This document shows, piece after piece, positions 56,355 to 64,000 of a stretch of 64,000 nucleotides of DNA (its first letter is position 1; each line of letters opens with the position of its first letter). Under the pieces are notes generated by a model that saw only the letters and a program-made list of their open reading frames with translations, searched no databases and had not been told where the DNA came from. The translations under genes and the position numbers were made by a program. The stretch spans positions 2,000,001 to 2,064,000 of the forward strand of contig NZ_CP058908.1 of assembly GCF_021432765.1 (NCBI RefSeq), written 5' to 3'. Source of the DNA: Pseudomonas phenolilytica (GTDB lineage Bacteria; Pseudomonadota; Gammaproteobacteria; Pseudomonadales; Pseudomonadaceae).

Positions 56355-57452
56355 ATGACGACTCATCGTTTCAAACCTGACCTGCCACCGCCATCGAGCA
56401 ACCTGGGCGCCATCGGCTGGCTGCGGGCGAACCTGTTCTCCGGTGTCGGCAATACGCTGCTGACTCTGCTGGGGCTGTATGTAGTCTGGCTGGTGATTCC
56501 GCCGCTGCTGGACTGGGCGGTCTTCAGCGCCGATTGGACGGGCGAAACCCGCGCCGACTGCACGCGCGAAGGTGCGTGCTGGGTCTTCGTGCAGACGCGC
56601 TTCAGCCAGTTCATGTACGGCTTCTATCCGGCGGAGCTGCGCTGGCGGGTCGACCTCAGCGTGTGGCTGGCGATCCTCGGGGCGACGCCGTTCTTCCTGC
56701 GCCAGATGCCGCACAAGGTGCGCTACGGGTTTGCCTATCTGCTGATCTACCCAGTGCTGGCGTACTGGCTGCTGCATGGCGGCTTCCTCGGCCTGCAGAC
56801 GGTGCCGACCAGTCAGTGGGGCGGCCTGATGCTGACCATCGTCATCGCTGCCGTGGGCATCGCCGGCGCGCTGCCCATGGGCATTCTGCTGGCGTTGGGG
56901 CGGCGTTCCGACATGCCGGCGATCCGCGTGTTGTGCGTGACGTTCATCGAGTTCTGGCGCGGCGTGCCGCTGATCACCGTGCTGTTCATGTCGTCGGTGA
57001 TGTTGCCGCTGTTCCTGCCCGAGGGCATGAATCTGGACAAGCTGATGCGCGCCATGCTGATGGTGATCTTCTTCGAGGCGGCCTATATCGCCGAGGTGGT
57101 GCGCGGCGGCCTGCAGGCGATTCCGAGGGGGCAGTACGAGGCCGCCGCGGCAATGGGGTTGGGCTACTGGCGCAGCATGCTGCTGGTGATCCTGCCGCAG
57201 GCGCTGAAGCTGGTGATTCCCGGCATCGTGAACACCTTCATCGCGCTATTCAAGGACACCAGCCTGGTGATCATCATCGGCCTGTTCGACTTCCTCAACA
57301 GCATCAAACGCGCCACGGCGGACCCGGCCTGGCTGGGCATGTCCACCGAAGGCTACGTATTCGCCGCGCTGGTGTACTGGCTGTTCTGCTTCGGCATGTC
57401 GCGCTATTCGATGCACCTGGAGCGCAAGCTCGATACCGGTCACAGGAACTAG
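56355..57452 (+). CDS. aapM: General L-amino acid ABC transporter permease
   Basis: 365 residues, second permease subunit. Hydrophobic helices cover most of the protein; the EAA loop is RGQYEAAAAMGLGYWRSM and the end runs into LKLVIPGIVNTFIALFKDTS. The first 150 residues include an extra membrane region typical of AapM. It starts 10 nt after aapQ and ends 9 nt before aapP. Confidence 0.93.
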   Translation: MTTHRFKPDLPPPSSNLGAIGWLRANLFSGVGNTLLTLLGLYVVWLVIPPLLDWAVFSADWTGETRADCTREGACWVFVQTRFSQFMYGFYPAELRWRVDLSVWLAILGATPFFLRQMPHKVRYGFAYLLIYPVLAYWLLHGGFLGLQTVPTSQWGGLMLTIVIAAVGIAGALPMGILLALGRRSDMPAIRVLCVTFIEFWRGVPLITVLFMSSVMLPLFLPEGMNLDKLMRAMLMVIFFEAAYIAEVVRGGLQAIPRGQYEAAAAMGLGYWRSMLLVILPQALKLVIPGIVNTFIALFKDTSLVIIIGLFDFLNSIKRATADPAWLGMSTEGYVFAALVYWLFCFGMSRYSMHLERKLDTGHRN

Positions 57453-57461
57453 GAGAGGGTT

Positions 57462-58229
57462 ATGAGCGATACCGTGGCACGACCGGAGCAGGCGAGCGAG
57501 CCGGTCATCCAGATGCAGGGCGTGCACAAGTGGTACGGCCAGTTCCATGTGCTCAAGGACATCAACCTGAGCGTGCGCCAGGGCGAGCGCATCGTGCTCT
57601 GTGGGCCCTCCGGCTCGGGCAAGTCGACCACCATTCGCTGCCTGAACCGGCTGGAAGAACACCAGCAGGGACGCATCGTCATCAACGGCGTCGAGCTGAC
57701 CAGCGATCTCAAGCAGATCGAGGCGATTCGCAGCGAAGTTGGCATGGTGTTCCAGCATTTCAACCTGTTCCCGCACCTGACGGTGTTGCAGAACTGCACG
57801 CTGGCACCGATGTGGGTGCGCAAGCTGCCGCGCCGACAGGCCGAGGAAATCGCCATGCATTATCTGGAGCGGGTGCGCATTCCGGAACAGGCCGGCAAAT
57901 ATCCCGGCCAGCTCTCCGGCGGCCAGCAGCAGCGCGTGGCGATCGCCCGGGCGCTGTGCATGAAGCCCAAGATCATGTTGTTCGACGAGCCGACCTCGGC
58001 GCTCGATCCGGAAATGGTCAAGGAAGTGCTGGATACCATGATCGCCCTCGCCGAGAGCGGCATGACCATGCTCTGCGTCACCCACGAGATGGGCTTTGCC
58101 CGCACCGTGGCCGACCGGGTGATCTTCATGGACCGCGGCGAGATCGTCGAACAGGCCGAGCCGGAGGTGTTCTTCAGCAATCCGGTCAACGACCGGACCA
58201 AGCTGTTCCTCAGCCAGATCCTGCATTGA
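57462..58229 (+). CDS. aapP: General L-amino acid ABC transporter ATP-binding protein
   Basis: 255 residues. Walker [11 protein letters not shown]-loop [12 protein letters not shown], signature [15 protein letters not shown], Walker [16 protein letters not shown]-loop VTHEMGFA. It powers AapQM. AGGAGAG sits before the ATG. Last gene of the operon; no terminator hairpin is evident in the 122 nt before the next gene. Confidence 0.96.
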   Translation: MSDTVARPEQASEPVIQMQGVHKWYGQFHVLKDINLSVRQGERIVLCGPSGSGKSTTIRCLNRLEEHQQGRIVINGVELTSDLKQIEAIRSEVGMVFQHFNLFPHLTVLQNCTLAPMWVRKLPRRQAEEIAMHYLERVRIPEQAGKYPGQLSGGQQQRVAIARALCMKPKIMLFDEPTSALDPEMVKEVLDTMIALAESGMTMLCVTHEMGFARTVADRVIFMDRGEIVEQAEPEVFFSNPVNDRTKLFLSQILH

Positions 58230-58351
58230 GCGAGGGCTGGGCGGAATACTGCTGCGCGGCGTCGCCCGGCCTTCGGTTGACGCCGGTCATGGGGTTGCGT
58301 TTGCGCCTGGCATGTAATCGTTGCCCATCGTCGCAGTTCGGGAAGCGGGTC

Positions 58352-59692
58352 ATGTCCAAGCGCAGAAAAAGTGGTGTCATGCGGTCGCTGCAGGGCCTGG
58401 TCGCCGGACTGCTGGCGAGCCTGCTGGCCACCGCCGCGCAGGGGCGGGAGTCGTGGCGCGAGCAAGACATCCGCGCGTCCCGCCAAGTGCTGCGCGAGGC
58501 CACGATGGCGCAGGCGCCGGTCTACCAGGCCGATCCGCTGGGGCTGATGCTGGTGGTCGAGACTGGCGATTCTCACATCACGATCCTCGATGGCGACAAG
58601 TTCGATCCCTTGCATCGCTTTGCCACCCGGGCGCAGCTGCATGGCAGTCCGACATTCACCCGCGACGGTCGCTACGCATTCTTTGTGTCCCGCGATGGCT
58701 GGGTGACCAAGTATGACCTGTGGACGCTGGAAGTCGTGGCCGAGGTGCGCGCGGGGCTGGACACCCGCAACATTGCCGTCGACCCGACGGGCGAGCACGT
58801 CGCCGTGGCCAACTACCAGCCCCATACCCTGGTGCTGCTGGATGGCGACCTGAACCTGCTCAAATCGATGTCGGCGCTCGACCAGAAGACGCAGCGCAGC
58901 TCCCGGGTGTCGGCGGTCTACAGCGTGCCGTCGCGACGGTCGTTCGTCGTGGCGATGAAGGACATCGCCGAGTTGTGGGAGGTCAGCTATGACCCGCAGG
59001 CCGAAGACATGGCGATCGGTCTGGTGCACGACTTCCAGTATCGGGAGGGCACCTTCGTCACCGGATATCTCAATCCGCGACGTATCGAGCTAAATGCGCC
59101 GCTGGAGGATTTCTTCTTCAATCCCGGTCAGGCTGAGCTGTTCGGCGTGTCGCCGCAGGGCGAGGTGCAGGTGATCCACCTGGATGCGCGCCAACGAATC
59201 GGCGGCTTGCCTTTGCAGGGGCGCCCACACATGGGCACGGCCGTCACCTGGCGTCGCCAGGGGGTGACGCTGATGGCCAGCACCAACCTTAAGCTACCGG
59301 AAGTTGCGGTGATCGACCCGCAGCGGCGCGAGCGGGTGCAAAGCATTGCCCTGCAAGGGCCGGGGGTTTTTCTCGCTGGCCATGAGAACAGTCGCTACCT
59401 GTTCGTCGATTCGATGCTGGCGGTCGATTCGCGGCATGTGCTGCAGGCGATTGACCGGGACACCCTGGAGGTCGCCTGGCGCTTCGCGGCCGAGCCGGAA
59501 GACACGCTGGCGCACGTCGAATTCACCCGCGACGGTCGTTACGCGCTGGCCAGCCTGTGGCGCGACGACGGCGCCGTGATCGTGTTCGATACGCAGAGCC
59601 TGAAAGAGGTCAAACGTCTGCCAATGAAGCGGCCGGAGGGCACATACAGCGTCTGGCGTGGCATCGAGGCCCAGCAGGGCGCTGCGCGTTAG
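58352..59692 (+). CDS. Periplasmic cytochrome d1-type eight-blade propeller protein, orphan
   Basis: 446 residues. Basic N-terminus and Sec-type signal (MRSLQGLVAGLLASLLATAAQG), then a WD40-like propeller of the haem d1 fold seen in NirS, NirN and NirF: TFTRDGRYAFFVSRDGWVTK, MKDIAELWEVSYD, ENSRYLFVDS, HVEFTRDGRYALASLWRDD. By eye His97 (LHGS), His293 (GRPHMG) and His344 (GHEN) line up with the axial and two distal pocket histidines of NirS. There is no CxxCH, so no c-haem. ATG 58352 is the most upstream plausible start; 58379 is possible. No nir gene is nearby, and its role is unknown. Confidence 0.75.
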   Translation: MSKRRKSGVMRSLQGLVAGLLASLLATAAQGRESWREQDIRASRQVLREATMAQAPVYQADPLGLMLVVETGDSHITILDGDKFDPLHRFATRAQLHGSPTFTRDGRYAFFVSRDGWVTKYDLWTLEVVAEVRAGLDTRNIAVDPTGEHVAVANYQPHTLVLLDGDLNLLKSMSALDQKTQRSSRVSAVYSVPSRRSFVVAMKDIAELWEVSYDPQAEDMAIGLVHDFQYREGTFVTGYLNPRRIELNAPLEDFFFNPGQAELFGVSPQGEVQVIHLDARQRIGGLPLQGRPHMGTAVTWRRQGVTLMASTNLKLPEVAVIDPQRRERVQSIALQGPGVFLAGHENSRYLFVDSMLAVDSRHVLQAIDRDTLEVAWRFAAEPEDTLAHVEFTRDGRYALASLWRDDGAVIVFDTQSLKEVKRLPMKRPEGTYSVWRGIEAQQGAAR

Positions 59693-59815
59693 CGTCAGCC
59701 GGCTGGCCGGGCGTTCGTCGGCGGCTGCGCTTGCAGCGGGTCGCTGCCCCTTTGACCGCCGTCATGGGCTAGAATACGCGCCCCGACTGCTCCCCTCTTC
59801 GAGGCTGTTCCGACG

Positions 59816-62800
59816 ATGTTGATTCTGCGCGGCGCTCCCGCTCTTTCCGCCTTCCGTCACGGCAAGCTCCTGGCACAACTGACCGAGAAGGTCCCCGCCG
59901 TGAGCGGGTTGTATGCCGAGTTCGCCCATTTCGCCGAGGTTTCCGGCGCGCTTGGCGCGGAAGAGCAGCAGGTCCTGACCCGCCTGCTCAAGTACGGCCC
60001 CAGCGTGCCGGTGCAGGAGCCAGCCGGTCGGCTGTTCCTGGTGGTGCCGCGTTTCGGCACCATCTCGCCCTGGTCGAGCAAGGCCAGCGACATCGCCCAC
60101 AACTGCGGTCTGGAGAAGATCCAGCGCCTGGAGCGCGGCATCGCCTACTACGTGCAGGGTGAGCTGTCCGACAGCGACGCCGCACTCGTCGCCGCCGCGT
60201 TGCATGACCGCATGACCCAGCTGGTGCTCGGCCGCTTCGAGGAAGCCGCCAACCTGTTCAGCCATGCCCAGCCCAAGCCGCTCACTGCCGTGGATGTGCT
60301 CGGCGGCGGTCGCGCCGCGCTGGAAAAGGCCAACGTCGAGCTGGGCCTGGCGCTGGCCGAAGACGAGATCGACTATCTGGTACAGGCCTTCACCGGACTG
60401 GCACGCAACCCGCACGACATCGAACTGATGATGTTCGCCCAGGCCAACTCCGAGCACTGCCGTCACAAGATCTTCAATGCCAGCTGGGACATCGACGGCG
60501 AAAGCCAGGATAAGTCTCTGTTCGGCATGATCAAGAACACCTACCAGCTGCACAACGAGGGCGTGCTATCGGCCTACAAGGACAACGCCGCCGTCATCGT
60601 CGGCAGTGTTGCTGGTCGCTTCTATCCGAATCCGGAGACGCGCGAGTACGCTGCGAGCCAGGAGCCGGTGCACATCCTGATGAAGGTGGAGACCCACAAC
60701 CACCCGACGGCCATCGCGCCGTTCCCCGGTGCCTCCACCGGCTCCGGCGGCGAAATCCGCGACGAGGGTGCGACCGGGCGTGGCGCCAAGCCCAAGGCCG
60801 GTCTGACGGGCTTCACCGTCTCCAACCTGAATATCCCCGGTTTCGAGCAGCCCTGGGAGAAGCCCTACGGCAAGCCCGAGCGCATCGTCACGCCGCTGGA
60901 CATCATGATCGAGGGCCCCTTGGGCGGCGCCGCGTTCAACAACGAGTTCGGCCGCCCGGCGCTGACCGGTTATTTCCGCACCTTCGAGCAGGCGATCGAC
61001 TCGCCGCGCGGCGAGGAAGTACGCGGCTACCACAAGCCGATCATGCTTGCCGGCGGCATGGGCAACATCCGTGAAGATCATGTGCAGAAGGGCGAGATCT
61101 CGGTCGGCGGCAAGCTGATCGTGCTCGGCGGCCCGGCCATGCTGATCGGCCTGGGCGGCGGTGCAGCGTCGTCGATGGCCACTGGTACCAGTTCGGCTGA
61201 CCTGGACTTTGCCTCGGTGCAGCGCGACAACCCGGAAATGGAACGTCGCTGCCAGGAAGTCATCGACCGCTGCTGGCAACTGGGCGAGCACAACCCGATC
61301 AAGTTCATCCACGATGTCGGCGCCGGCGGCCTGTCCAACGCCTTCCCCGAACTGGTCAACGATGGCGGTCGCGGTGGTCGCTTCGAGCTGCGCAACATCC
61401 CCAACGACGAGCCGGGCATGGCCCCGCACGAAATCTGGTGCAACGAGTCCCAGGAGCGCTACGTGCTCTCGGTCGATGCCGTCGATCTGGAGCGCTTCGC
61501 GGCGATCTGCGAGCGCGAGCGCTGCCCCTTCGCGGTCGTCGGCGAGGCCACCGAGGAAGCGCACCTGACCGTCGCCGACAGCCACTTCGGCAACAAGCCG
61601 GTGGACATGCCGCTCAACGTGCTGCTCGGCAAGGCGCCGCGCATGCATCGCAGCGCACAGCGCGAAGCCGGGCAGGGCGATGATTTCAACGCCGCGTCGG
61701 TCTACCTCGACGAGGCCGTGGGCCGCGTGCTTCGCCACCCGGCAGTGGCGAGCAAAAGCTTTTTGATCACCATCGGCGACCGCAGCATCACCGGCCTGGT
61801 GGCGCGCGACCAGATGGTCGGCCCCTGGCAGGTGCCGGTGGCCGATTGCGCAGTGACCGCCGCCAGCTATGACGTCTACACCGGGGAGGCGATGGCGATG
61901 GGCGAGCGCACGCCGCTGGCCCTGCTCGACGCGCCGGCCTCGGGGCGCATGGCGATCGGCGAGACGCTAACCAACCTGGCCGCGGCACGCATCGAGAAGC
62001 TCTCCGATATCAAGCTGTCGGCCAACTGGATGGCCGCTGCCGGTCACCCGGGCGAGGATGCGCGGCTGTACGACACCGTGCGTGCCGTCGGCATGGAGCT
62101 GTGCCCGCAACTGGGCCTGACCATCCCGGTGGGCAAGGACTCGATGTCGATGAAAACGCGCTGGTCGGACGAGGGCGCCGAGAAGAGCGTGACCTCGCCG
62201 CTGTCGCTGATCGTGTCCGGCTTCGCGCCGGTGGTCGACGTCCGCCAGACCCTGACCCCGCAGCTGCGTCTGGACAAGGGCGCCACCGACCTGATCCTGA
62301 TCGACCTCGGCCGTGGGCAGAACCGCCTGGGCGGCTCGATCCTCGCCCAGGTCTACGGCAAGCTCGGCCGTGAAGTGCCGGATGTCGATGATGCCGAGGA
62401 CCTGCGCGCGTTCTTCGCGGTCATCCAGGGGCTTAATGCCGATGGCCTGCTGCAGGCCTATCACGATCGCTCCGACGGCGGCCTGCTGACCACCGTGCTG
62501 GAAATGGCCTTCGCCGGCCACTGCGGCCTCGATCTGAATCTCGATAGCCTGCTGGACGACGCCGACGACGTACCGGCCGTGCTGTTCAGCGAGGAACTGG
62601 GTGCGGTCATCCAAGTGCGTCAGGACGATACTGAAATCGTGCTGGCGCAGTTCAGCGCCGCCGGCCTCGGCGATTGCGTCGCGGTGATCGGTCAGCCGAC
62701 CAACAACGGTTACGTGTCGATCCGTCTCGCCGGCAGTGAAGTGTTCAGCGGCGACCGTCGCCTGCTGCAGCGCCAGTGGGCCGAAACCAGCTACCAGATC

Positions 62801-63712
62801 CAGCGCCTGCGCGACAACGCCGACTGTGCCGATCAGGAATTCGATGCGTTGCTGGAGGAAGACAACCCCGGCCTCAGCGTCAAGCTTGGCTTCGACGTCA
62901 ACCAGGACATCGCCGCCCCGTACATCAAGCGCGGCGTGCGTCCGCAGGTGGCGGTGCTGCGTGAGCAGGGCGTCAACGGCCAGGTGGAGATGGCAGCGGC
63001 GTTCGATCGGGCCGGCTTTGCAGCGGTGGACGTGCACATGAGCGATATTCTCGCCGGGCGCGTCAGCCTCGAGGCGTTCAAGGGGCTGGTCGCTTGCGGC
63101 GGCTTCTCCTACGGCGACGTGCTCGGCGCTGGTGAAGGCTGGGCTAAGTCGATCCTGTTCCATGCCGGCGCCCGCGACGCGTTCCAGGCCTTCTTCGAGC
63201 GCAAGGACAGCTTCGCTCTCGGCGTGTGCAACGGTTGCCAGATGATGAGCAACCTGCACGAGCTGATTCCGGGCACCGAGAACTGGCCGCACTTCGTGCG
63301 TAACCGCTCGGAGCAGTTCGAGGCGCGCGTAGCGATGGTCCAGGTGCAGGATTCGCCGTCGATCCTGCTGCAAGGCATGGCAGGGTCGCGTATGCCGATC
63401 GCCATCGCTCATGGCGAGGGGCATGCCGAGTTCGCCAGCGAGGAGGCTCTGCTGCAGGCCGATCTGTCCGGCACCGTGGCGCTGCGTTACATCGACAATC
63501 ACGGCAAGGTCACCGAGCGCTATCCGGCCAACCCCAACGGCTCGCCGCGCGGCATCACCGGCCTCACCAGTCGTGACGGCCGGGTGACCATCATGATGCC
63601 GCACCCCGAGCGGGTGGTGCGTGCCGTGACCAACTCCTGGCGCCCGGACGAGTGGCGCGAAGACGGCGGCTGGATGCGCCTGTTCCGCAACGCCCGCGTC
63701 TGGGTGGATTGA
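59816..63712 (+). CDS. purL: Phosphoribosylformylglycinamidine synthase
   Basis: 1298 residues, the large single-chain form. Makes FGAM from FGAR, glutamine and ATP in purine synthesis. N-terminal PurS-like and linker domains, two AIRS/PurM-like halves ([54 protein letters not shown]), and a C-terminal class I glutaminase with nucleophile Cys1138 in GVCNGCQMM and the His/Glu pair in [20 protein letters not shown] -10-like element lies about 45 nt upstream. A terminator follows. Confidence 0.98.
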   Translation: MLILRGAPALSAFRHGKLLAQLTEKVPAVSGLYAEFAHFAEVSGALGAEEQQVLTRLLKYGPSVPVQEPAGRLFLVVPRFGTISPWSSKASDIAHNCGLEKIQRLERGIAYYVQGELSDSDAALVAAALHDRMTQLVLGRFEEAANLFSHAQPKPLTAVDVLGGGRAALEKANVELGLALAEDEIDYLVQAFTGLARNPHDIELMMFAQANSEHCRHKIFNASWDIDGESQDKSLFGMIKNTYQLHNEGVLSAYKDNAAVIVGSVAGRFYPNPETREYAASQEPVHILMKVETHNHPTAIAPFPGASTGSGGEIRDEGATGRGAKPKAGLTGFTVSNLNIPGFEQPWEKPYGKPERIVTPLDIMIEGPLGGAAFNNEFGRPALTGYFRTFEQAIDSPRGEEVRGYHKPIMLAGGMGNIREDHVQKGEISVGGKLIVLGGPAMLIGLGGGAASSMATGTSSADLDFASVQRDNPEMERRCQEVIDRCWQLGEHNPIKFIHDVGAGGLSNAFPELVNDGGRGGRFELRNIPNDEPGMAPHEIWCNESQERYVLSVDAVDLERFAAICERERCPFAVVGEATEEAHLTVADSHFGNKPVDMPLNVLLGKAPRMHRSAQREAGQGDDFNAASVYLDEAVGRVLRHPAVASKSFLITIGDRSITGLVARDQMVGPWQVPVADCAVTAASYDVYTGEAMAMGERTPLALLDAPASGRMAIGETLTNLAAARIEKLSDIKLSANWMAAAGHPGEDARLYDTVRAVGMELCPQLGLTIPVGKDSMSMKTRWSDEGAEKSVTSPLSLIVSGFAPVVDVRQTLTPQLRLDKGATDLILIDLGRGQNRLGGSILAQVYGKLGREVPDVDDAEDLRAFFAVIQGLNADGLLQAYHDRSDGGLLTTVLEMAFAGHCGLDLNLDSLLDDADDVPAVLFSEELGAVIQVRQDDTEIVLAQFSAAGLGDCVAVIGQPTNNGYVSIRLAGSEVFSGDRRLLQRQWAETSYQIQRLRDNADCADQEFDALLEEDNPGLSVKLGFDVNQDIAAPYIKRGVRPQVAVLREQGVNGQVEMAAAFDRAGFAAVDVHMSDILAGRVSLEAFKGLVACGGFSYGDVLGAGEGWAKSILFHAGARDAFQAFFERKDSFALGVCNGCQMMSNLHELIPGTENWPHFVRNRSEQFEARVAMVQVQDSPSILLQGMAGSRMPIAIAHGEGHAEFASEEALLQADLSGTVALRYIDNHGKVTERYPANPNGSPRGITGLTSRDGRVTIMMPHPERVVRAVTNSWRPDEWREDGGWMRLFRNARVWVD

Positions 63713-63737
63713 TCACGCGGATCGATCCATAACGCAC

Positions 63738-63772
63738 AAGCCCGATGGACCCCGTGGCCATCGGGCTTTTTT
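63738..63772 (+). terminator. Rho-independent terminator after purL
   Basis: AAGCCCGATGG and CCATCGGGCTT form a perfect 11-bp stem with a 9-nt loop, followed by a run of six T residues. Confidence 0.93.
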
Positions 63773-63922
63773 GCGCCCGGGTGCTGTCGCCGAGGAGGTG
63801 AACCCGGATCGTCTTACCGCGTCTTAGCTTTGATCGACCGCACCGTTTCGCTGTGCATCGTCATGCCAAAATGCCATCCATTGTCGGTGGGCACTGGTCC
63901 ACCTCCCGTCTGGAGAACCCGA

Positions 63923-64000
63923 TGTACAAGCTGTGTTTCTACGTTCCGGAGAGCCATCTGGATGCAGTCAAGAAAGCAGTGTTCGCAGCCGGTGCCGGCC
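63923..64000 (+). CDS. YqfO/NIF3-like small protein, N-terminal part
   Basis: Only 26 residues are in the window: MYKLCFYVPESHLDAVKKAV, then FAAGAG. This matches the N-terminus of the roughly 100-residue YqfO/NIF3-associated CutA1-like family, which often follows purL in pseudomonads. GGAG lies 7 nt before the ATG. The rest runs off the end. Confidence 0.75.

Noticed and set aside
56534..59692. A 1052-codon frame running from inside aapM to the end of the d1-propeller gene
   Set aside because: The first 600 codons are an out-of-frame reading of aapM and aapP, which have complete domains and ribosome sites in another frame. Only the part from 58352 is a gene.

Overview
This is 64 kb of ordinary-looking core chromosome from a high-GC gammaproteobacterium of the Pseudomonadaceae. 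The evidence is a complete MvaT (an H-NS-like protein confined to this group), ackA-pta, olsBA, the sbcB-mvaT-purU neighbourhood, fumA beside a SadC-like cyclase and pykA, and strong C/G bias at third codon positions. A Stutzerimonas (Pseudomonas stutzeri-type) genome fits best, but that species-level guess is inference. I see no tRNA, rRNA, insertion sequence, prophage, CRISPR array or integration scar.

Layout. 1-6.6 kb: end of an OmpA-family envelope gene, then a CHASE hybrid histidine kinase and a REC-PAS-GGDEF-EAL response regulator. 6.6-11.1 kb: a PlsC-type acyltransferase, pta and ackA. 11.3-14.3 kb: slyD, a glutathione peroxidase, and a TetR regulator with an Old Yellow Enzyme reductase (nemRA-like). 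14.3-18.5 kb: cysZ, a probable small RNA, HopJ-family and DUF1244 proteins, folX-folM (monapterin cofactor), an atypical PilZ protein and a flavodoxin. 18.5-24 kb: a lipid-related run (acpH, olsA, olsB, an acyl-CoA dehydrogenase-like protein, a phospholipase D/cardiolipin synthase), DJ-1/PfpI and VF530 proteins. 24-29.4 kb: fumA, a SadC-like diguanylate cyclase, an overlapping ferredoxin reductase, pykA. 29.5-37.6 kb: a lipoprotein, DUF4124 and PilZ genes, then an overlapping operon RDD/SpoIIM-DUF4129-DUF4350-MoxR-DUF58. 37.7-43 kb: sbcB, mvaT, purU, a HerA-like ATPase and small genes. 43-50.3 kb: algA-type bifunctional enzyme, yaaA, a histidine-rich cation exporter, PhoH-like protein, moaC-moaD-moaE and a 54-residue membrane protein. 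50.4-53.7 kb: rhlB, a cNMP-fold/GGDEF cyclase, an esterase. 54-58.2 kb: the aapJQMP amino-acid ABC transporter behind a sigma-54-type promoter and a Crc/Hfq-type A-rich motif. 58.3-64 kb: an orphan periplasmic cytochrome d1-type propeller, purL, and the start of a YqfO/NIF3-like gene.

How it fits together. Three cyclase-type proteins, one of them also carrying an EAL domain, and two PilZ proteins are spread over 50 kb, so c-di-GMP signalling is well represented. The Aap transporter shows both nitrogen-type (sigma-54) and carbon-type (Crc) control signals. The most unusual items are the d1-propeller protein, which keeps three histidines that align with the haem d1 pocket of NirS but has no c-haem and no nir neighbours; a candidate small RNA with its own -10 element and terminator between cysZ and the HopJ gene; an apparent RDD-SpoIIM fusion with a possible internal start; and a 19-codon leader peptide coupled to the phospholipase D gene.
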